Shown here: positions 33,294 through 43,200 of the stretch, one piece after another | Position numbering within the stretch: position 1 is the first letter of the stretch | How the letters are laid out: each line of letters opens with the position of its first letter | Made by a program: the position numbers and the translations under genes | The notes under the pieces: model-generated | Told to the model about the DNA's origin: nothing | Databases searched by the model: none | What the model saw: the letters and a program-made list of their open reading frames with translations, nothing else | Assembly: GCA_022605425.2 (NCBI GenBank) | Contig: CM061247.1 | Coordinates: forward strand, 442,001-506,000 | Reading direction: 5' to 3' | Length of the DNA stretch: 64,000 bases | From: Hamiltosporidium tvaerminnensis | Lineage: Eukaryota; Microsporidia; Dubosqiidae

Positions 33294-33297
33294 CCCC
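33294..33297 (+). promoter_or_regulatory. CCCC start-proximal motif of PDI
   Basis: CCCC directly abuts the ATG at 33298, in a long A-rich leader. It supports this start codon. Confidence 0.55.
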
Positions 33298-34611
33298 ATG
33301 ATATTTTTTATTTTGTTCTTTACCTTTCTACAAACAGAAACACCAAACATTTACTCCTACAAACAAATAAACCTAGATAATACAAAAGACGAACCATTAA
33401 AAGCAAACTTTTTTGACTGTAAAAATACTAAACACGAGAAATGTGATGAAAATAATATTTTAATTGAACATCTCGGACGAACTTTTACTTTGAAACCAGA
33501 AAATGAAAAAGTATTACCCAGTATTATTTCTCTACTCAATAAATATAAGGCACCTCCGCAAAACATCAAAGAAATTGTTGAGAATTTAACTTCTTTAGAA
33601 AGTAAAGAAGATCCTGAGATAGTATCTATTCGATCTGGAGCCAGAAGTTTCGCAATATATTTTGTTGACAGTAACGAGGTAGATAAGATTACACCTTCAA
33701 CCCTTCCAAACATTTCTATATTTCTTTCTTCAGATAAAAAACTTGCAGAAACACTTGACACACCTTTTCCTGGTATTTATGGATTCAATGCCTCTGAAAG
33801 AACACATTACCGTATGAAACCTACAGAAAGTTATCTTTCTAATATTTATACAATATTAATTCCTATATTAGAAGAAGTCACCTCAGAAACAATCAAACAC
33901 TACGAATTGTGTCAGCTACCCGTATTTTACATATTTGTTTCTCAAAAAGATTCTGAATCTTTAATGAAAGATTTAAAACCAATTTTTTTAAAATACAAAG
34001 AAAAAGCAAAAGGAGCGGTCGTATTTTATAAGCAAGAAAAAACGAATTTGAAACATTTTGGTATTTCTGAAGAACAATTACCAGCAATGATAAATTTAAC
34101 AAACAAAAAGAAATACAAACAAGTAGGTCTCACAAAAGAAAATACAGAAAATTTTCTAGAAAATTATTTTTCAGAATCTCTCACCCCTTATGAAGCATCA
34201 GGAGAAGTACCTGAAGATAACAGTAAAAGAAATTTAAAAGTTATTGTACGAAACGATTATAAAAAATACTATGAAGATATTAAAAAAGATATTATTATTG
34301 TTTTTCATTCTCCATATTGTAGATACTGTGTTGAACTCAAACCTTTACTTGAAAAACTTGCTGATCTTTATAACAAATATGCTTCAAAAAAGATTGTCAT
34401 CGGTACAATTGATATGGTAGATAATGATATGCCAGAATTTACAATACACGGATTCCCTACTATATATCTTTTAAAAGGTAAAACACGAGAAGCTATTTTA
34501 TTTGATCAACAAAGAAGTTTTAACAATTTTATTGAGTTTATTCATCAAAATGGTTACAATAAAATTAATTTGAATAAATACCTTGATAAGAAAGAAAAAG
34601 AAGATTTGTAA
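33298..34611 (+). CDS. ER protein disulfide isomerase, single-active-site form
   Basis: 437 residues. It forms and shuffles disulfides of secreted proteins in the ER. An N-terminal signal peptide (MIFFILFFTFLQTETPN) is followed by about 290 residues without a CxxC motif, probably degenerate thioredoxin folds. A C-terminal thioredoxin domain (about 312-425) has active site SPYCRYCVELKPLLEKLA (Cys341, Cys344; CRYC instead of the usual CGHC), IGTIDM (368-373) and the cis-proline in GFPTIY (Pro387). The protein ends KEDL, a KDEL-like retention signal. Typical fungal PDIs have about 500 residues and two active sites, so this looks reduced to an a'-type single-site enzyme. CCCC abuts the ATG. A MITE-like repeat ends just upstream and a 40-bp tandem repeat begins just downstream. 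Confidence 0.9.
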   Translation: MIFFILFFTFLQTETPNIYSYKQINLDNTKDEPLKANFFDCKNTKHEKCDENNILIEHLGRTFTLKPENEKVLPSIISLLNKYKAPPQNIKEIVENLTSLESKEDPEIVSIRSGARSFAIYFVDSNEVDKITPSTLPNISIFLSSDKKLAETLDTPFPGIYGFNASERTHYRMKPTESYLSNIYTILIPILEEVTSETIKHYELCQLPVFYIFVSQKDSESLMKDLKPIFLKYKEKAKGAVVFYKQEKTNLKHFGISEEQLPAMINLTNKKKYKQVGLTKENTENFLENYFSESLTPYEASGEVPEDNSKRNLKVIVRNDYKKYYEDIKKDIIIVFHSPYCRYCVELKPLLEKLADLYNKYASKKIVIGTIDMVDNDMPEFTIHGFPTIYLLKGKTREAILFDQQRSFNNFIEFIHQNGYNKINLNKYLDKKEKEDL

Positions 34612-34631
34612 GTTTAATTAAATTGTAAATA

Positions 34632-34840
34632 GGAATTATAAATTTGTTTTTAGTTTTCATATTTTTATGTAAAAATTATTTAATTTATTTTCATATTTTT
34701 ATGTAAGAATTATAAATTTATTTTTAGTTTCCTTATTTTTATGTAAGAATTATAAATTTATTTTTAGTTTCCTTATTTTTATGTAAGAATTATAAATTTA
34801 TTTTTACTTTTCTTATTTTTATGTAAGAATTATAAATTAA
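34632..34840. repeat. Tandem repeat, 40-bp unit, ~5 copies
   Basis: Regular units start ATGTAAGAATTATAAATTTA at 34701, 34741, 34781 and 34821, with a diverged one at about 34667. It begins 20 bp after the PDI stop codon and so lies in its probable 3' UTR or terminator region. Confidence 0.92.
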
Positions 34841-35220
34841 ATATCTAACTTTTCTTTCTTTGATAATTAAGATGCTATAGTTTATAATAAATTATGTTAT
34901 TTGTTATTAAGAATATTTAAATTCATAAAATTTTGTTTTAAAAATAACTTTCTTTACTTTTTATTAAATTTAAATAAACTTTTTTTTTAAAATGATTTAT
35001 TTATTTTTATATTCATATATTTTACTTTCAGATGAATAATAATATATTATTTGTTACAAAATAAGACATTTATATTATAATTATTATTTTCTTTTGTGTT
35101 TATTTAAATATTTTTTTTTCTTTTATTTTAAACTCTAAAAAAATATTCAGATTAAATGGCGTAAAACTAATATTTAAGAAGTTTCTTTAAAATAAATTTA
35201 TTATTATTTGGGTATACTTA
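34841..35220. other. Gene-free AT-rich spacer
   Basis: Very AT-rich with long T and A runs. Nothing recognised. Confidence 0.5.
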
Positions 35221-35415
35221 GTTCTTTGAACGTTTAAGTTTTATTATAATTTCCTAGAAAGTAACAAATAAATTTTCAATGCTCTGTTCTTTGAACGTTT
35301 AAGTTTTATTATAATTTCCTAGAAAGTAACAACCAAATTTTCAATGCTCTGTTCTTTGAAGGTTTGTATTTTATTATAATTTCCTAGAAAGTAACAAAGT
35401 AATTTTAAATGCTCT
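35221..35415. repeat. Tandem repeat, 65-bp unit, 3 copies
   Basis: Units begin GTTCTTTGAACGTTTAAG at 35221 and 35286 and GTTCTTTGAAGGTTTG at 35351. All contain ATTTCCTAGAAAGTAACAA and end AATGCTCT. It lies downstream (3') of the minus-strand RRP7-like gene. Confidence 0.93.
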
Positions 35416-35568
35416 GTTTTTATAATTAATTTATATTTTCAAAATCTAATGAATATATATTAAATATTTAGCGACTTTATGAAAGTTAAGAAGTGCTTTT
35501 TACAAAAAAATATATAATTTATTTATTGAAATGTATTTAAATATGAAATACAAAGTTAAAAGTGTGTT

Positions 35569-35952
35569 TTAGAGAATTGTAATAAACCCTTCGTCATCAA
35601 CAATTTCTTTGTTTTCTTTTTTCTCATTACCTTCATATTCTTCCATAAAACGATTCATTTCATTTTCAAGAACAGTAGAATTGGTGGGTACAAAATTTTC
35701 AACAACATAGATTGTTGGATCATTTAAAAATACAAGCGGTGAAGATATATCAAGAAACTCAAATGAATAGGAAAAACATTTGTTTATACATCTTTTATCT
35801 ATTAGCTTTGTGTTGGAAATATATAAATCTAAATCAAATGGTATTACAATAATAACGATATTTGATTTTCTTAATATTTTTGATGGAATTGTAAAAGAAT
35901 TGTTTCTATTTTCTATTTTGTACGGAAATATTATTTTTATTTGTGACTCCAT
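35569..35952 (-). CDS. RRP7-like small-subunit processome protein
   Basis: 127 residues. The C-terminus (MNRFMEEYEGNEKKENKEIV then DDEGFITIL, about 96-127) resembles the conserved end of RRP7, where a 'V..FM..YD' helix is followed by an acidic 'DE.GW..V' motif. RRP7 helps assemble the 40S ribosomal subunit in the nucleolus. The front (about 1-90) would be a reduced RRM-like domain: IKIIFPYKI, IVIIVIPFDLDLYI and SPLVFLNDPTIYVV look like its strands. Yeast RRP7 is 297 aa and human RRP7A 280, so this would be much reduced. CCCC lies 9 nt upstream of the ATG (35961-35964 as GGGG on +). The assignment is by motif memory; a generic RRM protein is the alternative. Confidence 0.6.
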   Translation of the reverse strand: MESQIKIIFPYKIENRNNSFTIPSKILRKSNIVIIVIPFDLDLYISNTKLIDKRCINKCFSYSFEFLDISSPLVFLNDPTIYVVENFVPTNSTVLENEMNRFMEEYEGNEKKENKEIVDDEGFITIL

Positions 35953-36289
35953 TTACCGATGGGGCTTTTAAATTTTTATTTAAATATTTTTTAATTGGTA
36001 TTCAATTTGTATTGTGTTAGATGTTACATCAAAGCATTTTTTTTATTGAATTAATTAAAATTCATATTCTTATGCTTCGAATTTACTATTGAATGTAAAA
36101 TTAATCAGTTTATTTTTTGATTTTTTTCTTTATTCAATGAACTCTTACACATTGAATTGTATATTGAATAGAATGTGGTTTGTATTTGTAAGATGAAAAT
36201 ACCCATACTATATATTAAAAATAGAATCTTCAATGTAATCTAATACTTCTCATTGAACAGGAAACTTAATTCTTCTTTTTATAAAGTCA
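35953..36289. other. Gene-free spacer
   Basis: Promoter side of the RRP7-like gene, then AT-rich sequence with no recognised feature. Confidence 0.45.
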
Positions 36290-36415
36290 GATTAGGCTTC
36301 TTTAATAATTTCTGAGATACTTAGTATAAATACCATTCCCAGTTAATAGATAGAAATCATTTGAAATTTACACTTATAAATAAGACCTAACTCATTTGCT
36401 AGCAATCAGATTGTT
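36290..36415 (-). repeat. Short fragment of the RLE-type LINE
   Basis: CTTATAAATAAGACCTAACT followed by CATTTGCTAGCAAT (36371-) is nearly identical to 31918-31955 (and 10098-10130) in the same orientation. The preceding ~60 bp (TACCATTCCCAG..) is a diverged continuation. A small, isolated piece. Confidence 0.75.
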
Positions 36416-36517
36416 AGAGAATGTATTCATCAATTCAAGTATTTTCGATGAATTCAAAGCTTTGGTATAATATTATAAAATAAAATATCTACATTTAATA
36501 AAAATTTTATGGTGATT

Positions 36518-37342
36518 TCAATAACATATATCACAAATAATTGTCATTAAAATATTTAAAAAAACAATAAAAATAGAATTAAAATATCTTTCATAGGACT
36601 TTTCAATATTTCCAAAAGTAAGTATAAGTATAAAAATTACACACGTTTTAAAATATTTAAAATTTTCTGAATCGATTCCAAAATAAAAAATAAAAAGTCT
36701 TAAAATAATTGGTATCCATTTGCCATGATATCTAATAGTATTGTTTTGTATGATAGAAAGATACAAATTAATTAATAAGTATAAAAATATATAATATTGA
36801 ACAAATATCTTTACAATAATTCCTTCGTAAAAAATATCTACGCATTTCTTATTTATAAATAAATTTCCTTTTATAATATAAAATATCATTGTGATAAGGT
36901 TTATAGATATTGGAAGTGAAATATTTAAAGATAATTTCTTAATGTCTGGTAAATTTATATTAAATAGACTATAAAATGATAGTAAAAAAATTAAACTTCT
37001 GATTAAATATTTTGGTTTTTTTTCAAGGTATTTTTCTTTTTCTAATAATTTATAAAAAAGTAGAGTTTCGGTGAATAAAAGAATGAAATAAATGTATTTA
37101 GTTGATTTAAAAATTATATTCGATATAGAATTTGGGATTACAAATGTTAGAGGAAATGAAACAATCAAAGAAAATATTGAATGTAGAAATCTGGGTTTTT
37201 TCACTATCGATTCAATTAAAAAATGTGTTAGAAGTAAATTTGTTAAGTATTTTTCTAAAATATAATTTTTAAATAAAGTTCTAGGTATCATAAATACAAT
37301 TAATAGAATAGTAAATATAATTTTTGTGATTCTTTTAATCAT
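36518..37342 (-). CDS. Multi-pass membrane protein of unknown function
   Basis: 274 residues with about eight hydrophobic stretches (for example IIFTILLIVFMI near residue 8, YIYFILLFTETLLFY near 84, SLIFLLSFYSLFNI, ISINLITMIFYII, VQYYIFLYLLINLYL, CVIFILILTFG and IFIVFLNILMTIICDI at the end) joined by short basic loops. The start is supported by CCC three bases before the ATG (37345-37347 as GGG on +). No family signature recognised. The TM count and short loops suggest a transporter- or channel-like protein of an inner membrane, but nothing more can be said. Confidence 0.78.
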   Translation of the reverse strand: MIKRITKIIFTILLIVFMIPRTLFKNYILEKYLTNLLLTHFLIESIVKKPRFLHSIFSLIVSFPLTFVIPNSISNIIFKSTKYIYFILLFTETLLFYKLLEKEKYLEKKPKYLIRSLIFLLSFYSLFNINLPDIKKLSLNISLPISINLITMIFYIIKGNLFINKKCVDIFYEGIIVKIFVQYYIFLYLLINLYLSIIQNNTIRYHGKWIPIILRLFIFYFGIDSENFKYFKTCVIFILILTFGNIEKSYERYFNSIFIVFLNILMTIICDICY

Positions 37343-37959
37343 AAGGGTGATTTTAAAAAGATTTATATTTTTTTTGTAAAATTTTGAAATAAGGTATAAA
37401 AAAATTGGCAGGAAAAATATATAATTTTTATGTCGCGCTATATAGTTTCTCCAAATATTCTATTAGTTATTCTACTTTATTTTGTTTTTTTTTGACTTTC
37501 CATTGATAGTTGATAATTTTTTTTCTTTTTGTGCCAGCGCTTAGAATTTTATTATTTTATTTTCACTTTTGGTCCCATAGTTTAGGTAAGATTTGGCTTA
37601 TAATTCTTCCTTTTTGACGCATATATGTGATTGTGGTGATTTTTGTTTTTGTATTTCTGGTTTTTGAATTATATCTCTGAATTTTATTTCAACTATGATC
37701 AGAATATTATCTTGAATCGATTACTTGTTTGGATTGAAAAAAATAATTTCGACTTTCTTTTGGAACTTTATTACTTACTATGGCTTTCATTATTGCTTGT
37801 CAGTGAAGTTCTTGAGATAATCTGTAGTTTTTGGTGGCAATACCATACCTAGGTATCAAATAAAATATTTAGCAAATATTAAGTTTGTGAATGAACTAGT
37901 GGTTTATTAAGTAAGTGATATTTCGTCAGCTTTTATAGTTAATAATTAAAAACAGATTA
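37343..37959. other. Gene-free stretch
   Basis: AT-rich. A 69-codon frame at 37643-37852 (+) is Leu/Phe/Trp-rich and unrecognised. The part after about 37500 could be the diverged 3' portion of the next LINE copy. Confidence 0.4.
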
Positions 37960-38830
37960 GTGAAGAATTTCTGAACTTAATTGGTAAAATCGTATAGAAT
38001 TTCTAATCCAATATACACGGGACCATTCTAATATTTTGCATTTAAAATCGTTTTATTTTGGGGCTTACTTTTAGTTCCGCATATTCGGTTTGGAGGATTT
38101 GTTAAATCGAATAAGTCTTAATTCTTTAGATGACTTAATATATTAGTGAAAAAAACAGTGGATGAGAATAGAAAATATTTTTTTTAACATTCAGTATGTC
38201 ATATCAAAATATTTTTCACAACCGATTGCCAAATGCGCTGTAAATTTAATAGCATTTTAAAATATTGACATATTCTTTTCAGTACCTAAGAGAAAATTTC
38301 TAGCTTAAATGTAACAAGAATTCATTATTCATTTGGCTTGATGAGTCTTTTATTAAGCAGTTTCGAAGATTTTTTGACGTTAGTAACTCACCATCTCTTG
38401 CTCAAAAAAACTTTGAATGCAATTTTCTGTTTTATATTTGAATAAAAAAAATTGCTTATTGAGCTTTTCTTAAGTAGTTTCTTCCGAATTTTTAATTTCG
38501 GCTTCAATTGTAGTTAAAAAAGCCTTTTGTGAAGTAAGGTGTATATTTTTATCCTCTTCCACACCAAGGATGGGTTTTCTGCTAGCAAATATTTTTTATT
38601 CTTTATTGACCATCTAATTGTTGCAAAAAGAAGTGTTCGCTTCCTAGCTTAACATTATGAAAGTTTCTTCAATGTTTATATAGGCATAAAAAAAACCGCT
38701 TTTCCATTCTAGCTCGAACGAGCAGCTATTTTACTAACACTGCATCATCTAACTCTGTGAAATCTAAGATTCAAATCAGATTACATCTATGATATTTGAT
38801 TACCTATATCCATGTAAGTTAATTTGATAA
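37960..38830 (-). pseudogene. Strongly decayed copy of the RLE-type LINE
   Basis: Collinear with the intact copy in the same orientation. TTCCGCATATTCGGTTTGGAGGA (38070-) matches the DNEYAEIR-encoding part. TTAATTCTTTAGATGACTTA is the next block. GCATCATCTAACTCTGTGAA (38742-) followed by ATCTATGATATTTG matches the 5' end at 32809-32870. Many indels; no frame survives. It reaches the same 5' limit as the 31.4-kb copy. Confidence 0.75.
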
Positions 38831-39982
38831 AAAATACATTTATTTAATTTTTTTTGACACTGATTAGTACTCTCAAAATTAGCTTTTCTTTTCTCCCTTA
38901 CATTAAACCTTTGTTGAAGTTTCCGTTACTAATTCAGTTATTCTTCAATATTATAAGCATCAATTCTATTGAAGAGAAAGTTCTTCGACAACAGTATTAA
39001 ATTTTTAATGCCTTTTCTTGTTGATCTCACTCTATTTTCGACAAGTAAAAAACTTTATTCAGAATTTAAGCTAAGGCTACCTCGGTTATTATAAGTAGCT
39101 TAAGCCCATAAATGGGCAAAAAATAATAATTGTGTAGAAATTTGTATCTCCATATGATTCCATATTTATTAATTTTTTATCAAGCATTCTGGTTTATGAA
39201 TCCACTAAAATACAAAAAAACACGATGAAAACCATCTGCCTATAAGAAACCCACTTCATCTTCTAGTTCAAGATTTTTCAAGATACTAAGATATAAAATT
39301 TCCGATCTGATAGATTTGACTTGAAAATTCTAGGATTAATACAGAAGGTTCTGTTTTACAGCTTATTATAAAATAACAATAAAAATCAAATACTAGATAT
39401 TTTTACATTAATATAAGGCCTTTAGATTATTTTTACACTATTTATAGAAAGTAAATACAGCGTGGTCCTTAATTCTTATCCACTTGCTACCTACCTCTAA
39501 GAATTTTTTTAAGCTAGTTATCCTCGCTTTTTACTTGAATTAAAACGAAATTTGTTCTTTTTTAGTCTTCAACTTATAGTGATTAAATATGTAAGTGATT
39601 GATCAGAAAATAGAGTTTAATTGTGCAATTCTTTTCGGGATCAAATATTTTACCATAAAAAAACAGTTAGAGTGTGGGCTTTTTTTATAAACAACTTTAA
39701 CTTCCTAATATTATGAAGATATTTGTGAATAGTTGTAGGTTTTCTTGGTATAAAATTTTACATACTCATAATCCCAACTATTTTTTAGTTTGGAAGCCAA
39801 TTGATGATATTTATGAGCCTATAAAGTTACGCAAAATAAGGCTCGAGAATTATCAAAGAAAAATCTCATTAAAAAATCATACTTCATAACTACGTCATCA
39901 CTATTTAATATATTTTGAGCTAAAAACATTAAATTTATAAAACTTAATTACATGCCGAAATTGAGCATGCATAGATACTATC
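38831..39982. other. Gene-free stretch
   Basis: No gene and no repeat I could name. Composition resembles other worn repeat areas. Confidence 0.45.
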
Positions 39983-40262
39983 ATCATTATCGATACTACA
40001 ACCCAGCACGAGCTTTGGCCGCCTTCAGTAATACGGTCCATTGGTCTTTTTTCCACTGGGTTTGTTCTTTTTTTCGGGTACCGTAACAAGGTGGTTTTAA
40101 AAGGTGGGTTATTAGCCATACGCCTAACCGTACCATAGAATACTGGTCTCTTTTAGTCGCCTCTTACGACAAGCATAAAATATTTTAATCCAATTCCCTC
40201 CCGTCATGGTGGGGGGATGCATGCGCCGATATCACTCGATAAGATCGACCTCGCAGCAGCTC
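39983..40262 (+). repeat. ~230-bp SINE-like repeat, copy 2
   Basis: Ordered blocks shared with copies 1 and 3: ACTACAACCCAGCACGAGC, CCGTAACAAGGTGGTTTTAA, TTAGCCATACGCCTAACC, TTTTAGTCGCCTCTTACGAC and AAGCATAAAATATT. This copy continues into a GC-rich end (CATGGTGGGGGG..CGATATCACTCG..GACCTCGCAGCAGCTCCC). A 72-codon minus-strand frame inside it is a by-product. Confidence 0.85.
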
Positions 40263-43200
40263 CCATATACGATTATTGTTTTAGCAATTTTTCCTGCTAC
40301 TATAACTTTATATAAAGCATAAACATTCCAGGCTTATTCTTTATATTAGCACACAAAAAATCATTTTTAACTGCTTTAGTTCAAATTAAATTCACATAAG
40401 CATTCCTCAGAGGGTTCGTTTTTAAAACAAGTGTTATTTTCTTTACTGGTTTTATCGAAGGAATCCTTAGAAGATTAGCTAGATGTTTTGCACTTAGTAT
40501 TCTTTTCAAGAGGATCTTGGCTTATATTTTGTTTTGCCTGGTTAAATCATACCTGTGCAGCTTATAGGATATGTATGGCATCCGTAATTGCATCATGTAT
40601 ATGAAATTAACCACATTACATCATATTTGATAAATGAGATTCAGTATATTCCCGTTAAACAATTTTTTTAAGAACTTTCGAGTTCAGAACACGACTAATC
40701 TTCCAATATTTTTCACTGAGTTTTGTTTATTTTACTAAAATATTCAACTTATCTATGTTATATACGAGATTGCGTCGATCTGAAACATACCTTGGTGAGC
40801 CAAGAAGCTTTTAGGCGACTAATATTTTCTTCAGCTCCATTTTTTTCTTGATTTTTATTATTGACTTAACATTTTCACGCAGAAGTCTGACACAAACAAA
40901 TTTCTTATTTTAGTAATTTGAAGCTCCGTTCAACCAATCCAAGAAAATCGTCATAACCATATCTATACCCAAAAAAATAAAACCAATACCTAGTCATTGG
41001 TGCTATTAAGCTGTTACGAAATTAATTATTGCCCGCAGTGCCATTAGCCGGATGCGTTCTGGAATATGTAGAATGCAGGTATTTTTTTATTTCTTTTGAA
41101 TAATTGCACGCAGAGACTTCAACCGAAGAAAAATATCAGATATTAGGCGAAGTTAAGGGTAAAAACTTACATGTTTGCGTGTTACTGCATGTTTGGTTTG
41201 ATTGAATATGTTTTTTTGGTAGAGGATTAGGAAAGTTGGAAAATTTTCAGAAGGTTTCTCCTTATTAATCAGTCTCTCACTTTTATTCATCCCATTAGTG
41301 TTGTCAATAGCCTATATTTTATGTGTTTTTTCACAAAAAAACATTCATTCTATACCTATTGTTTCTTTTTTGGTACTATTTTTCTCCTTTCAATAAAGAT
41401 ATAAAAAATCCGAACAATAAAAAACTATAAATTGATTATTTTACGCTGTTTACCTATTGGTTTTTCATTATTCATGATGACTTTGATAGTATGGCAATTT
41501 AAATTATTTCCCGAAAATCTAGAAAATTGCTTACACTACCAATAAACATTAAAACTACCATTATTCATGCAATTTTAATGAGATATGTAGAGCATTATCT
41601 ACGAGAGTTATTGTAATTTTTGCTCAACAATAAGAAACTATTCTCGACTTTTCACTTGTACCATCGTGCACTTCAGAGAGTGCAGGATTGATTCAATGTC
41701 GCACATTTTTAAGTGTATAATATACTTGAATGCCTCATTCTTCCAATTATAAGTTTAGAGATTTTCCTAAAGAATAAACAGCAGAGTAGGTTTTAGATCA
41801 TTATTTGATATTTGAAGTTTCATTTTACGGAGTTATGAATGAGCTTTGCTGTTTAAGGTGTCAGAATACATGGATAATCACAAGTCCCCGGTATTTTTAA
41901 GTATTGGAAAAGATTAAAATATCTAAAAACAAAATACCAAGCAAAACTAGATGATTATCAGAATAAACGCAATTTTGGCATACTCAACCAAGTAAATAAC
42001 GAATTTATACTTCAAAAAAGAAAATTACGGAAAAATTGTGTTTTTTGACATCTAGAGATGATATTTAAGTTATTACTTGATCTAGATTTTTTCATGGGTA
42101 TCTTTTTTGAAATCAAATGAAAAAAGAGATAAATATAAACTATAAAAACACCAAAAGAGAAATAATAATGAGTCATATAAATTTATTTTTATGAAATGCA
42201 AATCATACTCAGCTCCTCAAAGAAATTTTTTTTCTAAACCTAATATTTAGTCAGCATAGATAAGATATCAAGTGATTTAATGGCCATGTAGTTCTAATCT
42301 ACTGAACGAAATAAATTCCGCTTATAGACCAAGATATTTAAACTAAAATTATACTAATTCTTAAAACAAAAATTTTAGAAAAGGTAGCTTATGAATTGCG
42401 GATATTTCAACTATTTTTTGATCATCTATGTTTAAAAAGGCTATTGCAGAGAAATCGCTAAAAATACTATTGAAAAACTATGTAGAACATGTCCCAGTTA
42501 GATTATATACGGTAAGCCTTTGGTCTCTGGGTCAGAATGGATCTATATAGGGCCATTAAAATGTTTAAGATAGGTTGGTTCCTTTTTTGAAGACAATAGT
42601 TCTGATAAAATGATCCAACAGCTTACTTTTTAACGATTATTAACTCAGAGCTTATAATAAAGGCATAGACTGTATAAAATATAAAGCAGCCTTAAATAAG
42701 TTTAAAATGAGGCTAATAAGTTTTATAGTTATAGATATTGTGACTTATATAAATAGTGAAGATTCAAAGGAAATATTTTAAGAAACCCATAAATACAGTC
42801 TTCAGCAAAAAATATACTGCAAAAAAAACAATTTAAGACAAATATATCTCAAAATACCGAAAAAGAATATATTATATTGATAACTTTGTTCGATCTCTAA
42901 TTTCATATTCTAAGACGAGTTTTGATTTACAGAACGACGAAAGAAAAATAAATATCTGAAGCAATAGGTATTTTAATCATCGGATAATATAAACGCGTAA
43001 ATAAAAGATAAGATGATTTCTGAGAGAGCTTTGATTTGGAAAATAGAAACCAGACATCTTAACAACAAGATTAATCTCAATAAAAAATGTAAACAAACAA
43101 GCTCAAAAAGGCTTCGAATATGCAATTCCGAACAACAAACCGCTAATAAGTGTAAAAAATTGAAAGAAAGTCATAGATTTCGAAAGAATTCACATCGAGT

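Noticed and set aside
39901-40119. A 72-codon minus-strand frame in the SINE-like repeat
   Set aside because: Not conserved in the other two copies of the repeat.
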